DNA of 64,000 nt from Thermohalobaculum sp039187815. Its GTDB lineage: Bacteria > Pseudomonadota > Alphaproteobacteria > Rhodobacterales > Rhodobacteraceae. The notes beneath the pieces are model-generated. The model saw only the letters and a list, made by a program, of their open reading frames with translations, was not told the origin of the DNA and searched no databases. Positions 37,621 to 46,889 of the stretch are shown one piece after another. Both the position numbers and the translations under genes were made by a program. Location of the stretch: contig JBCCZI010000008.1 of the NCBI GenBank assembly GCA_039187815.1, positions 1 through 64,000 on the forward strand, in the 5' to 3' direction. Each line of letters begins with the position of its first letter. Position 1 is the first letter of the stretch.

Positions 37621-38820
37621 CTATTCAGCCGTGCGGTCGACGAAGTTGGGCGGGTGATCGCTCCAGTCCGGGCCGTCGCGGCCCAGGCTGCGGCCGAACT
37701 CGTAGAGCGCGGCCATGTAGACCCGGTCGAACGGCTCGGCCGGCTGTTGGTCAAAGCTCTTGGGGATCCAGAGCAGGTTGAAATCGATCTCGTCCCGCGA
37801 GGTGATCGCATAGATCTTGTACACATCGCCCGAGCCCGAGCCGCCGATCAGGCTGCTGACCGCCTTGCCGGCGATCGAGAGCACGCCGAGCTCGACCGGC
37901 TCATACGGCTTCTCGAGGCTGTTGTTGATTATGATGTAGAGCGAGCGGTCGATCTCGCTGCCGATCGCACGGTCGACAACGCGGATGGGCAGCTCGGGGC
38001 TGAACAACATTACCTGCTGGGTCGCGCCGCCGTCCACATGCAACTCGTCATGGCGGCGGCCATCGGCGGTGACGGTGGGGATCACGACCGGCGGGAAGAC
38101 CGCCGGGATCGCCGACGAGGCGCGGACCAGATCGCGGATCAGCGTAATCGCCTGGGGGTGACGCGTGCGGGCGATCTCGGTGACGTTCCAGATCACCGGT
38201 CGGGCGGCATCGAGATTGGTCGTCCCGATCAGCAGGATGCGGCCGCGGTCGCCCTCTTCGGCCAGGGCGGCGATGATCGCCTCGTCGATATAGCGGTCGA
38301 TCAGCAAGTTGTACTTGGTGGTGTCCGACAGCGAGGTGCCCCCGGTCAGCGCCGAGAACGGCGCGGGCTCGAGCAGATCCTCGGTGGAATAGGCCGTGTA
38401 GAACTCGCGCAGATAGCTGTCATAGCTCGGCCCCAGAAAGGCGAACAATCCGATGATCGAGCCGGTGCTGACGCCGATGACGATGTCGAAATCGGGGCGG
38501 TCGCCGCGCTCGGACCAGCCGGCGAGCACGCCCGCGCCAAAGGCCCCGTCGGCGCCGCCGCCCGAGAGCGCAAGCGCCGTCTCTTGGATCGGGGTGCCGG
38601 CGGCCAGCTCCTCGCCATGCATCATCTGCGCCCGGAGCACCAGGCGCTCTTCGAGCCGGGCGATCCGGGCGGCCCCGATGGTGTCGCCCCAGGTGCGCAC
38701 GATCCCCGGGATGCCATAGGGCGCCGCGGCGGCGATGTCGGGCTCGGAGATCGGCGAGCGCGACGCCGGGCTGCCGCAGGCGGTTGCCGCCAGCGCGATC
38801 AGAAGGATCAGAGATCTCAT
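37621..38820 (-). CDS. Patatin-like phospholipase lipoprotein
   Basis: 399 residues. A lipobox (ALAATAC) near residue 15 predicts lipid anchoring. The patatin fold has the oxyanion loop SGGGADGAFGAG (86-97), the nucleophile elbow GVSTG with Ser118, and the second catalytic residue Asp263 in HVDGGATQ, so the Ser-Asp dyad is complete. It should hydrolyse acyl esters of lipids in the envelope. The start at 38820 overlaps the RND pump stop (ATGA), making it the last gene of an efflux operon. Confidence 0.9.
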   Translation of the reverse strand: MRSLILLIALAATACGSPASRSPISEPDIAAAAPYGIPGIVRTWGDTIGAARIARLEERLVLRAQMMHGEELAAGTPIQETALALSGGGADGAFGAGVLAGWSERGDRPDFDIVIGVSTGSIIGLFAFLGPSYDSYLREFYTAYSTEDLLEPAPFSALTGGTSLSDTTKYNLLIDRYIDEAIIAALAEEGDRGRILLIGTTNLDAARPVIWNVTEIARTRHPQAITLIRDLVRASSAIPAVFPPVVIPTVTADGRRHDELHVDGGATQQVMLFSPELPIRVVDRAIGSEIDRSLYIIINNSLEKPYEPVELGVLSIAGKAVSSLIGGSGSGDVYKIYAITSRDEIDFNLLWIPKSFDQQPAEPFDRVYMAALYEFGRSLGRDGPDWSDHPPNFVDRTAE

Positions 38821-41800
38821 GCCATCTCCTCTTGGGCCCGCCGGCCTCGGGGGCGCAGCAGGACATAACACAGGGGCGGCACGACGATCAGGGTCAACGA
38901 CGAGGCGACCGCCAATCCGCCGATCATGATGGTCGCCATGGGCTCGAACAGCGCGCCGCCGGCCATGGCCATGGGCACCAGGCCAAAGATCGTGGTCAGC
39001 GAGGTCAGCATGATCGGCTTGGCCCGGGCCTGGGCGGCGCTGACGATGGCGCTGGCCATATCCTGGCGCTCGGCCTCGATGTCGATCTGGTTGATCAGCA
39101 CGATGGCGTTGTTGATGATGATGCCCATCAGCGACATCAGCCCCAGGATGGCAAAGAAGGACAGCGGCTGGTTCATGGCCAGCATCGTATAGGGCGCGCC
39201 GATCACGATCAGCGGGATCGTCAGAAGCGTCGCGAAGGAGCGCCGGATCGAGTTGAACTGGAACACCAGGGCCGCCAGCATCACGCCGAGCGCGATCGGC
39301 ATGTTGGCGCCCATCTGATTGTTTACATCGGCGCTGTCTTCGAGCTCGCCACCAATCGTGATCTCGTAATCGGGGCCGAGATCCAGCGCGTCCAGCACCG
39401 GCTGGATCGCCGCGAGCGAGGCCTGGGCGCTCAGCTCTGCGCTCTTGCCCGAAATGATGATCTTGCGGACCTGGTTCTCGCGCCGGATCTCGGAGTATTC
39501 GAGCTTTGGCCGGAAGCTGGCCACCTGGTCGACGGCGATGATCTCGCCTCCTGCAGCGATCGAGAGGTTGGCCAGATCCTCGACGCTGTCGCGCGAGCGG
39601 TCGACGGCGCGGAGCACGATGGGGATCTGCTCGTCGCCCTCGCGGAAGGTCGAATAGCGCGTGCCCGAGAAATAGGCGTCCATCACCTCGGAGATGTCGC
39701 GAGAGGTCACGCCGAACTCGCGCGCTTTGTCCTGAGCGATGTCGACCACGACCTTGACCACCTTGCTGCCCCAGTCGCTCTCGTTCTTGACGATCGCGGG
39801 CAGCGTGGCAAAGGCCGCCTCAACCTCGGCCGCGGCGGCCAGCAGGGTCTCGGCATCGGGGCCTGCGATCTCTACATCGACAAGACCCGACTCGGCCCCG
39901 CCCGAAGGCAGCCGGGTCACCCGGAAGCGTGCTTCGGGAAAGCGTTCGATGAACACACGCCTGGAGCGCTCGACCGCCTTTTTCGCCGCGTCTAGCGTCG
40001 TCGTATTCACGGCGAAAAAGGCGCTGGCATCATCGGGATCGGCCGGGTTCAGCCCCAGATTGAAACGCGGGCCTCCGTCGCCCACATAGACCGTGCTGTT
40101 GAGGATCTCTGGGTTCTCCGCGCGGTCCGCCAGCCAGGCCTGGACCCGCAGCGCCGTGTGCTCGGTCTCCGAGATCGCCACATCGTTCGGCAAGTCCATG
40201 TAGATCAAAAAATCCGCCCGCTCGCTGAAGGGAAACATCTCGGGCTTGAGCAGCGCGAACTGGCTGGCGCTCCACGCGACCGCGCCGAAGGCGAGCGCCG
40301 TGATGGGCACACCGAGCGGCAGGATCCGGCGCACGATCCCACCATAGAGCCGCAGCACCATCCCCGGCCCCTGCCCGGCATTCTTGTTGCGCCGCAGGAT
40401 CTTGGCGCAGAGATAGGGCAGGATGTAGAGCGCCGTCAGCCACGAGCCGAGCAGCATCGAGGCGACCACAGCGCCGAGCGAGAACGAGAACTCTCCCTCG
40501 GTCCCATCAATCAGCAGCATGGGCAGGAAGGCTGAGATCGTGGTGATCGAGGCGACCCCCAGCGGGATGGTGAACTGGGCGCCGGCATCGCGCGCCGCCG
40601 CCTCCGGCTCTTCGCCCGCGTCAATGCGGTTGCCGATGTCCTCGACCACCACCAAGCCATTGTCGACCAAGAGCCCGAGCGAGATGATCACCGCGGCGAT
40701 CGAGACCTGCTCCACATCCACCCCGATCAGCCCCATCATCACCAGGGCAAAGCAAATGGTGAACGGCACGATGCAGGCGATGACCAGCGCCGAGCGGAAG
40801 CCAAGGAACAGGAACATCACGAGAAAGACGATGCCGAAGGTCTGGCCGACATTCTCGAGCGCGCCGTTCACCGCCTCCGAGACATTGGTCTCCTGGAAGG
40901 TCGAGATGTTGAGCGCGATGCCGATGGGCTGGCGGTTCTCGAACGCGGTCAGCGCCGCCCGCAGGCGACCGCCGAGCTCTTGGATGTCGGTCTGCGAGGC
41001 CATCTCGATCGCCGCGACGATCGCCGGCTGGCCGTCGAAGAAGACCGGGGTCTCCTTGGGATCCACATAGCCGCGGCGCACATCGATCAGATCCGACAGA
41101 CGGACATAGCCCGAGAGCCCGCTGACCTTGGTCAGCACGCCGCGGATCTCGTCGACCGTGGTCAGATCGCCGTTCGCCTCCAGCACGATCTTGGTGCCGC
41201 CGGCATCGATCTCACCGGCCGGCAGGATGACGTTCTGCGCCTCGAGATCGTCGAGCAGCTGGCTGAGCTGCACCCCCACCGCCGCGATCTTGCGGATGTC
41301 GACCTCGAGCCAGATCCGCTCGTCCTGGGTGCCATAAAGCGAGACCTTGGTGATCCCGTCGACGCGGAACAGGGCCGTGCGCAGATCCTCGGCCACATCC
41401 TCGATCTCGGCCAGCGAGAAGCCATCGCCCGTGATCGCCACGGTCGCGATCGAGACATCGCCGTAGTCCGTGCTAACCCGCGGCTCGGAGGTGCCGTCGG
41501 GCAGCTCGCTCTGCACATCCTCCATCTTGTTGCGCAGATCTTCCCAGGCGTTCTCGATATCCTCGCCGACGACCTGGTCGAACAGGTTCACATAGATCAG
41601 CACATTGCCGGTGCTGACGATCGTCTCGATGTCCTCGACCTCGCCGATCTCGCGGATCTTGCGCTCGATGGGCACGGCGATCAGGTTCTCGACCCGGGTG
41701 GGCGCCATGCCGTCGAACTGTGCGACCACCACGGCGGTGCGGATGGTGATCTCGGGGTCTTCGCGCTTGGGGATGCTGACATAGGAGCTGAGCCCCATGG

Positions 41801-41870
41801 CCAGGATCGCCAGCATCATCAGCACGGTGAAGCGGGATTTCGACAGGCCAAAGCGGGTCAGGACATCCAT
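38817..41870 (-). CDS. RND-family efflux transporter, inner-membrane pump
   Basis: 1,017 residues, proton-driven exporter of the HAE1/AcrB type. Two halves each start with a helix and a large periplasmic loop (SSYVSIPKREDPEITIR; MFPFSERADFLIYMDLP). The helix-4 motif is GLLVDNGLVVVEDIGNR: the first Asp of the usual DD pair is kept, the second is Asn, a change seen in many RND pumps. The C-terminal half has GIIINNAIVLINQID. It works with the adaptor encoded three bases upstream; no outer membrane channel gene is in the window. Substrate unknown. Confidence 0.92.
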   Translation of the reverse strand: MDVLTRFGLSKSRFTVLMMLAILAMGLSSYVSIPKREDPEITIRTAVVVAQFDGMAPTRVENLIAVPIERKIREIGEVEDIETIVSTGNVLIYVNLFDQVVGEDIENAWEDLRNKMEDVQSELPDGTSEPRVSTDYGDVSIATVAITGDGFSLAEIEDVAEDLRTALFRVDGITKVSLYGTQDERIWLEVDIRKIAAVGVQLSQLLDDLEAQNVILPAGEIDAGGTKIVLEANGDLTTVDEIRGVLTKVSGLSGYVRLSDLIDVRRGYVDPKETPVFFDGQPAIVAAIEMASQTDIQELGGRLRAALTAFENRQPIGIALNISTFQETNVSEAVNGALENVGQTFGIVFLVMFLFLGFRSALVIACIVPFTICFALVMMGLIGVDVEQVSIAAVIISLGLLVDNGLVVVEDIGNRIDAGEEPEAAARDAGAQFTIPLGVASITTISAFLPMLLIDGTEGEFSFSLGAVVASMLLGSWLTALYILPYLCAKILRRNKNAGQGPGMVLRLYGGIVRRILPLGVPITALAFGAVAWSASQFALLKPEMFPFSERADFLIYMDLPNDVAISETEHTALRVQAWLADRAENPEILNSTVYVGDGGPRFNLGLNPADPDDASAFFAVNTTTLDAAKKAVERSRRVFIERFPEARFRVTRLPSGGAESGLVDVEIAGPDAETLLAAAAEVEAAFATLPAIVKNESDWGSKVVKVVVDIAQDKAREFGVTSRDISEVMDAYFSGTRYSTFREGDEQIPIVLRAVDRSRDSVEDLANLSIAAGGEIIAVDQVASFRPKLEYSEIRRENQVRKIIISGKSAELSAQASLAAIQPVLDALDLGPDYEITIGGELEDSADVNNQMGANMPIALGVMLAALVFQFNSIRRSFATLLTIPLIVIGAPYTMLAMNQPLSFFAILGLMSLMGIIINNAIVLINQIDIEAERQDMASAIVSAAQARAKPIMLTSLTTIFGLVPMAMAGGALFEPMATIMIGGLAVASSLTLIVVPPLCYVLLRPRGRRAQEEMA

Positions 41871-41873
41871 GGC

Positions 41874-42992
41874 TCAGTCATCCGCCAACAGATTGACCGC
41901 CATGCCCTCGCGCAGGAAGGTCACGCCCTTGGTGGCCACATGCTCGCCGCTCTCGAGCCCGTCGACGATGAGGAATTGGTTCTCGCGCAGCCCGGCCATC
42001 TTGACGGCGCGCCGGCGCACGGTGCCGCTCGGCCCGTCGTAGACATAGACCTCGAGCGGCACGAGGGTGTTCGGCCCGGCATCCTCGGGGATCGGCACAT
42101 CGGGGATCGCGGCCGAGATCGGCAGCAGGAATCCTTGGGCCGCGGGCAGGGCAAATTCGAAGGCGACCTCGACCGCCATGCCCGCCTTGATGATCGGCAC
42201 CACCTCTTCGAGCTGCACAACCACCGGGAAGGACGACACCGTGCCCGCCCGCTCGCCCAGTTCGCTGACCACGGCGCGGAGCGCCACGCTCGGGTCATCG
42301 GCCAGGCGCACGGTGGCGGGTGTGCCGACGACCAGCCGGCCGACCACGTCGAAGTTCACAGAGAACGAGACCTCGTAATCCGACTGCTCGTAGAGCGTCA
42401 CCACCGTCTCGCCGGCCGAGACGGTGGCAAAGCTCTCGGCCTCCACGTCGTCGATCACCCCGTCGAAGGGCGCATAGAGCTTGCTGTCGGCCAGATCCTC
42501 CTCGGCCGAGGCCAGGTCCTTCTCGGCCTGGGTCAGCTGGGCCGTGCTGGTGGCGACCTCGGTGCGGTCTTCGTCGCGGCGCACCACCGTGCCAACCCCG
42601 CGATCGAGCAGCTGTTGCGAGCGCGCAAGGTCCTCTTCCGCCTGGCGGAGCGTGGCGCGGGCCTCCTCGACGGCGGCCGCGCGGTTTTCGATCTGGGTCG
42701 AGAACTGCTCGGCGTCGAGCTCGGCCAGCAGCTGGCCCTCGCTGACCTGCTGGCCGACGATCAGGCCCAAACGGCCGAGCCGCCCACCCACCTCAAAAGA
42801 GAGCACATTGACCTCTCCGGGCTCGAGCACGCCCGGATAGCGCCGCACGGTCGTCTCCTCGACCGCCTTGACCTGGGTGGTGACCAACCCGCGCACCGGC
42901 GGCGGCTCGGAGGCTTGCTCTTCCTCCGGCCAGCATCCCGACAGCGTCAGGATCAGAATGGCCGCGCCCGAGACGCCCTTGGCATTCCCCAT
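41874..42992 (-). CDS. RND efflux periplasmic adaptor (membrane fusion lipoprotein)
   Basis: 372 residues. A lipobox (ILTLSGC) predicts a lipid-anchored adaptor. The order is typical: lipoyl-like half (GVLEPGEVNVLSFEVGGRLG), a helical hairpin with the heptad-rich RAAAVEEARATLRQAEEDLA, the second lipoyl half (LYAPFDGVIDDVEAESFATV), then beta-barrel and membrane-proximal domains. It links the RND pump to an outer membrane channel. I chose the ATG at 42992 (MGNAKG); one at 43001 is also in frame. Divergent from the AraC regulator. Confidence 0.9.
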   Translation of the reverse strand: MGNAKGVSGAAILILTLSGCWPEEEQASEPPPVRGLVTTQVKAVEETTVRRYPGVLEPGEVNVLSFEVGGRLGRLGLIVGQQVSEGQLLAELDAEQFSTQIENRAAAVEEARATLRQAEEDLARSQQLLDRGVGTVVRRDEDRTEVATSTAQLTQAEKDLASAEEDLADSKLYAPFDGVIDDVEAESFATVSAGETVVTLYEQSDYEVSFSVNFDVVGRLVVGTPATVRLADDPSVALRAVVSELGERAGTVSSFPVVVQLEEVVPIIKAGMAVEVAFEFALPAAQGFLLPISAAIPDVPIPEDAGPNTLVPLEVYVYDGPSGTVRRRAVKMAGLRENQFLIVDGLESGEHVATKGVTFLREGMAVNLLADD

Positions 42993-43121
42993 TGCCGTCA
43001 TGCTGTCCCCCCTGTATCCGCTGTCGGCCTGCTAAGAAGGCCGCGCCAGCCCCAGTCTACAACAATGGGGCCTGCCATGGCTCTAGGCTATGCAACGGTT
43101 TACCAAGGGGACAGGACGGAG

Positions 43122-44177
43122 ATGTCAGAAAAGCGGACCATTCGCGCCACGGCCCCGACCGGCTCGCAACATGTGGGCGTGACCTCGGCCACGGTGGCCT
43201 TTGCGCTGTCGCGCGGGATGAGCTGGGCCGAGATCAAGGCCGTGACGGGGCTGGAGGAGACCGCACTCGGTGACCCGGATGCGCGGCTGCCCGACGACGT
43301 CGACCACAAGCTCTGGTCCGAGCTGATGAAGCGCTCGGGCCCCGATGTGGCGCTGGCGCTCGAGGCCGCCCGGGCGGCCCCCTTCTCGGCGCTCGGTGGC
43401 TTGGTCCACGGGGCGCAGTATGCCGCGACCTTGGGAGATGTGCTTGGCTTTTTCGTCAGCAACCGGGCGGTTCTGGCCGATCGTCTGAACCTGCGTTTGG
43501 CCGAGAGCGCGGACGAGGCCGCCCTGATCGCCGAGCATCCAAATGACCTGATCGATGGCGGCCGCGTCTCGGAGATGGGCGGCTTGCTGATGGCCCGCCT
43601 GCTGCGCGAGATCCTCGGCTTGCGCGCCGTCCTGCAGCGGGTCGAGTTCGTGCACGCCCCTTGTGGGCCCGCCGAGGCCTATGACCGCTTCTTCCGGTGC
43701 CCGGTCTCGTTCGGCGCCCGCCACAACGCGCTGGTGTTCTCCCGGCCCGCCCTCGCACACCCCGTCAAGACCGCCGAGCCCCAGCTCTTCACGTTTGTTG
43801 AGCAGCACTTTGCGCTCCTGCGCCGGCGGATCGGCGCGCGCCAAGAGCCTGCGGCTCTGGTACGGCTGCGCCAAGCCATCGCAGATGGCGCCGCACGCGG
43901 CGACTACCGGATCCAGACCATCGTAGCACGCGCCCAGCTCAGCACCCGCACCGCCCAACGCACCGCGGCCACCCATGGCACGACCCTGAGCGACCTGGTG
44001 ACCGCCGCCCGGCGCGCCAATGCCGAGGCGTTCCTGGCCGACCGCTCGATCTCGGTGGAGATGGTGGCGGCTCTGGTCGGCTTTTCCGACGACCGCGCTT
44101 TCCGCCGCGCCTTCCGCCGGTGGACGGGCCAGAGCCCCTCGGATTATCGCCAGACGCTGCGCGGCGACGAGAGCTGA
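43122..44177 (+). CDS. AraC-family transcriptional regulator
   Basis: 351 residues. The N-terminal two thirds is an arabinose-binding-like effector domain of the OruR/ArgR kind (RGMSWAEIKAVTGLEETAL, FSALGGLVHGAQYAATLGD, CPVSFGARHNALVFSRPAL). The C-terminal AraC domain has two helix-turn-helices (VARAQLSTRTAQRTAATHG and VEMVAALVGFSDDRAFRRAF) and ends with RWTGQSPSDYRQTLRG. It is divergent from the efflux adaptor with a 129-base spacer and is therefore the likely regulator of the RND/patatin operon. ATG at 43122 follows GGACGGAG. Confidence 0.9.
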   Translation: MSEKRTIRATAPTGSQHVGVTSATVAFALSRGMSWAEIKAVTGLEETALGDPDARLPDDVDHKLWSELMKRSGPDVALALEAARAAPFSALGGLVHGAQYAATLGDVLGFFVSNRAVLADRLNLRLAESADEAALIAEHPNDLIDGGRVSEMGGLLMARLLREILGLRAVLQRVEFVHAPCGPAEAYDRFFRCPVSFGARHNALVFSRPALAHPVKTAEPQLFTFVEQHFALLRRRIGARQEPAALVRLRQAIADGAARGDYRIQTIVARAQLSTRTAQRTAATHGTTLSDLVTAARRANAEAFLADRSISVEMVAALVGFSDDRAFRRAFRRWTGQSPSDYRQTLRGDES

Positions 44178-44291
44178 GGCCCATCGCGGCGCCGGGCGCG
44201 CCTATCCTTTCGGACAGGGCGGCTAGCCGGATGCACCCGGGCCCCTTCGACCCCTAGACGTTAGGATCGCGTGGAACATGGAGGCCCCGCG

Positions 44292-45482
44292 ATGGAATTC
44301 TTTGCCGACGCCACAGCCACGCCCGACACCGCCGCCGGGATCGGGGCCTTGCTCGCGCGCATGGCGGACGCGCGCACCGCGCCGCCGAGCTTTGCGGCGA
44401 TCCATCTGAGCGCTGCCCATAATGCCGCGGCCGTACGCGATGCGGCGAAAGTGGCGGGCATCCGGGTCCTCCATGGCGGCACCTCTTGTCTCGGCGTCAT
44501 GGCTGGCGGCCAGATGGCGGCCGATCAGAACACCGGCATCGGCCTCTTTGCGATTTGGGATGCAGAGGGGCGCTACGGCACCGGATCGGCCGCCAAGGGC
44601 ACTGATGCGCGCGCCGCAGGACGGATTGCCACCGAACGCGCGCTGGCCCAGGCTGGGTGCGAGGGCGAAGCGCCGCATCTCGTCTGGCTGACCGCCGTGC
44701 CCGGGGCCGAAGAGGCGGTGATCGCCGGCATCGAAGACGTCGTGGGCACCACAACGCCCATCATCGGCGGCAGCGCGGCAGACAACGACCTGTCTGGCCA
44801 ATGGCGCAGCTTCGACTGTGCGGACACCTATACCGACGGCGTGACGGTCTCGGTGCTGTTTCCCTCGCGCCCGGTCTCCTTTGCCTATCAGAACGGCTAT
44901 GCGCCCGAGGGCGCGGTCGGCCGGGTCAGCCGCGCCGAGGGGCGCACGGTTCATGAGATCGACGGCCGCCCGGCCGCCGAGGTCTACGGCGCCTGGACCG
45001 GCGGAGCACTGCCGCGCGCAGATCTCGCCCCGGTCCCGATCCTGGCCGAGAGCACCTTCCATCCGCTCGGCCGCCCCGTCGCCGAGGTCATGGACGTGCC
45101 GTTCTACCTGCTCGCGCATCCGGCCACGGCCAATCCCGACGGCTCGCTCGAGCTGTTCGCCAACATCGCCGAGGGCGAAAGCCTGCACCTGATGGGCGGC
45201 TCGCCCGACAGCCTGACCGCGCGGGCGGGACGGGTGGCGCGGCTGGCGGCCCGTCAGGGAGCGCTCGCGCCCTCCGAGGTCGGGGCCGCGCTGATGGTCT
45301 ATTGCGGCGGCTGCATGCTGTCGGTGCGCGAGGCCATGGACCGGGTTGCCAGCGAGGTGCACGAGGCGGTGGGCGGCGCGCCCTCTTTGGGCATCTTCAC
45401 CTTTGGCGAGCAGGGCCCGGTGATCGACGGCCAGAACCGCCATGGCAACCTGATGATCTCCTGCATCACCTTCGCGCGCTGA
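44292..45482 (+). CDS. FIST-domain sensor protein
   Basis: 396 residues with FIST N and C domains, thought to bind small ligands such as amino acids. FIST_N shows GIRVLHGGTSCLGVM, TTTPIIGGSAADND and FAYQNGYAPEGAVGRVSRAEG; FIST_C ends with MVYCGGCMLSVREAMD and GIFTFGEQGPVIDGQNRHGN. FIST proteins are often encoded beside signalling kinases or cyclases, but none is adjacent here. The start at 44292 has GAGG seven bases upstream; GTG at 44271 is the longer alternative. Cytoplasmic, no signal peptide. Confidence 0.88.
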   Translation: MEFFADATATPDTAAGIGALLARMADARTAPPSFAAIHLSAAHNAAAVRDAAKVAGIRVLHGGTSCLGVMAGGQMAADQNTGIGLFAIWDAEGRYGTGSAAKGTDARAAGRIATERALAQAGCEGEAPHLVWLTAVPGAEEAVIAGIEDVVGTTTPIIGGSAADNDLSGQWRSFDCADTYTDGVTVSVLFPSRPVSFAYQNGYAPEGAVGRVSRAEGRTVHEIDGRPAAEVYGAWTGGALPRADLAPVPILAESTFHPLGRPVAEVMDVPFYLLAHPATANPDGSLELFANIAEGESLHLMGGSPDSLTARAGRVARLAARQGALAPSEVGAALMVYCGGCMLSVREAMDRVASEVHEAVGGAPSLGIFTFGEQGPVIDGQNRHGNLMISCITFAR

Positions 45483-45494
45483 CGGGACGGGCCG

Positions 45495-46457
45495 CTACTC
45501 GACGGCGTTCAGATAGGCTTGCCAGATCCGGCTGTTCGCCGTCTCGTCGTTCTCGTAGTCATCAAAGTAGTAGTTGATGTCGGCCTTGCTCAGCTCTTCG
45601 TGGTTCGCGTTTTCGATCTTGTGGAAGATCTTTGAGCCGCCGTCCTTCTCCACCGCGATGACGAAGGTGTGATAGCTGATCACCGAGCAGAAGAAGAAAC
45701 ACCACCCGTCTTGGCCATTCGACAGCCGGCCGACGTCCCCGGCGGACGGCGTGTGGTGGCCGCCGTCCCTCACCGTCCATTCGAGCACGGTGACGGGGCC
45801 AAACTGGCCCTTGCGCCGCGCCTCCGAGGCCAGCCGCGCGAGCGTCTTGGCACTGTACGAGGTCTTCTTCTTGCGCTCTTTGACGCCCTTCCAGTACTCA
45901 TCCTTCACCTCATCCACCAGCTCGGGATCATCGGCAAAGATCTCGGTAAGCCCTGATTTATAGAGGAAATTGAGGCACTGATTGCCCTTCAGGGCTTCGG
46001 CGCCTTCGATCTGGGCGATCGCGACATCCTGGCCCGCCTCGGGTGGGCAATGGCCTCGGGTGGCCTCCTCGGCATCGGTCCCGCGGTCATGGCCGGTGAT
46101 TATCTCGAGCACCTCAGTCATCAGCGGAGCGGCGCCCGATCTGGGCCAGGGGTCGATCTCCCTTTCCGCAAGCAGCCGGCGATCCTTTGGCAAGCCCTTA
46201 AACAACACCTTCGGCTTGGCCTTGAGCGGGCCCGGGATCTCGGAACCGCCCGATCCGCGGATCTCCTTGACCAGGTCGATCGGCCGCGCGTGCTCTGCAT
46301 CCAGGCGGTCGAGCTCCCGGAGGCAGGCCAGCACAGCCTTCTCGGCCACCTGGCTCCGCGCGTGATCGGCATCGGTGCCAGGCTCGGACTGATCGAGCAT
46401 GGCCAGCAAGGCCCGCAGCGTCTCGCGATCGTCGGTCTCGGCGAGCTGCTTGGCCAT
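45495..46457 (-). CDS. Unrecognised protein, probable downstream part of a gene split by an in-frame TGA
   Basis: 320 residues. The first half is helical and polar. The second half has elements that could fit a papain/CHAP-like fold: QCLNFLYKSGL with Cys161, then CFFFCSVISYHTFVIAVEKDGG with His263 and KIFHKIENAN. This is pattern only, and no family is assigned. It lies in the same frame as the 124-codon gene upstream; only a TGA at 46496-46494 and 12 high-GC codons separate them, so the two may once have been one protein of about 457 residues. The ATG at 46457 has only a weak GAGG 11 bases upstream. It converges with the FIST gene. Confidence 0.6.
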   Translation of the reverse strand: MAKQLAETDDRETLRALLAMLDQSEPGTDADHARSQVAEKAVLACLRELDRLDAEHARPIDLVKEIRGSGGSEIPGPLKAKPKVLFKGLPKDRRLLAEREIDPWPRSGAAPLMTEVLEIITGHDRGTDAEEATRGHCPPEAGQDVAIAQIEGAEALKGNQCLNFLYKSGLTEIFADDPELVDEVKDEYWKGVKERKKKTSYSAKTLARLASEARRKGQFGPVTVLEWTVRDGGHHTPSAGDVGRLSNGQDGWCFFFCSVISYHTFVIAVEKDGGSKIFHKIENANHEELSKADINYYFDDYENDETANSRIWQAYLNAVE

Positions 46458-46493
46458 CGCGTCGGGCGCCTCGGCCAGCGGCCCATCCGCCGC

Positions 46494-46868
46494 TCACGCC
46501 GCTTGGGTCTGCTCCTCCGGCGACAGCGTGTCCCATTTGGCAGCCGCTGCGGCCTTGGTCGCCGCATCATCTTCCAGCGACTCGATGAACGCGATCGAAG
46601 AGGTGTCATCAACCCCATGGTCCGCCCAGATACTATCCAGCGCGATCCGTTCGCTGACGATCTTGGCGTAGATGTTGGAACGGCGCTTGTCGATGCGGGT
46701 CTTGGCCAGCTCATAGTGCGGTCCCATGTCGCGGGCCCTGCTTTCCCACGGCTCGAGCCGCTTCGACAGCTGCGCGACCTTTGTCTCGAGCCTTTGCAAC
46801 GCTTTGGTGCGCTCGATGACCCGGGGGTCGATCCGGGACAAGAGGTCCTTCAAAATGTCAGGCAGCAT
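46494..46868 (-). CDS. Unrecognised helical protein, probable upstream part of the split gene
   Basis: 124 residues, rich in charged helical heptads (IERTKALQRLETKVAQLSKRL), without signal peptide. It ends PEEQTQAA and then TGA. Reading past the stop gives AADGPLAEAPDA directly into the next frame with unchanged codon style. It starts 21 bases after the peptidoglycan-binding gene on the same strand. Whether it makes a short protein or reflects a nonsense mutation cannot be settled from one genome. Confidence 0.55.
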   Translation of the reverse strand: MLPDILKDLLSRIDPRVIERTKALQRLETKVAQLSKRLEPWESRARDMGPHYELAKTRIDKRRSNIYAKIVSERIALDSIWADHGVDDTSSIAFIESLEDDAATKAAAAAKWDTLSPEEQTQAA

Positions 46869-46889
46869 GGTCTTCGCTCCTTTGCAGTC

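Noticed and set aside
40980..43121. Long plus-strand frame upstream of the AraC gene
   Set aside because: It lies antisense to the RND pump and adaptor, is His/Asp/Gly-rich without any family motif, and the AraC gene has its own start at 43122.
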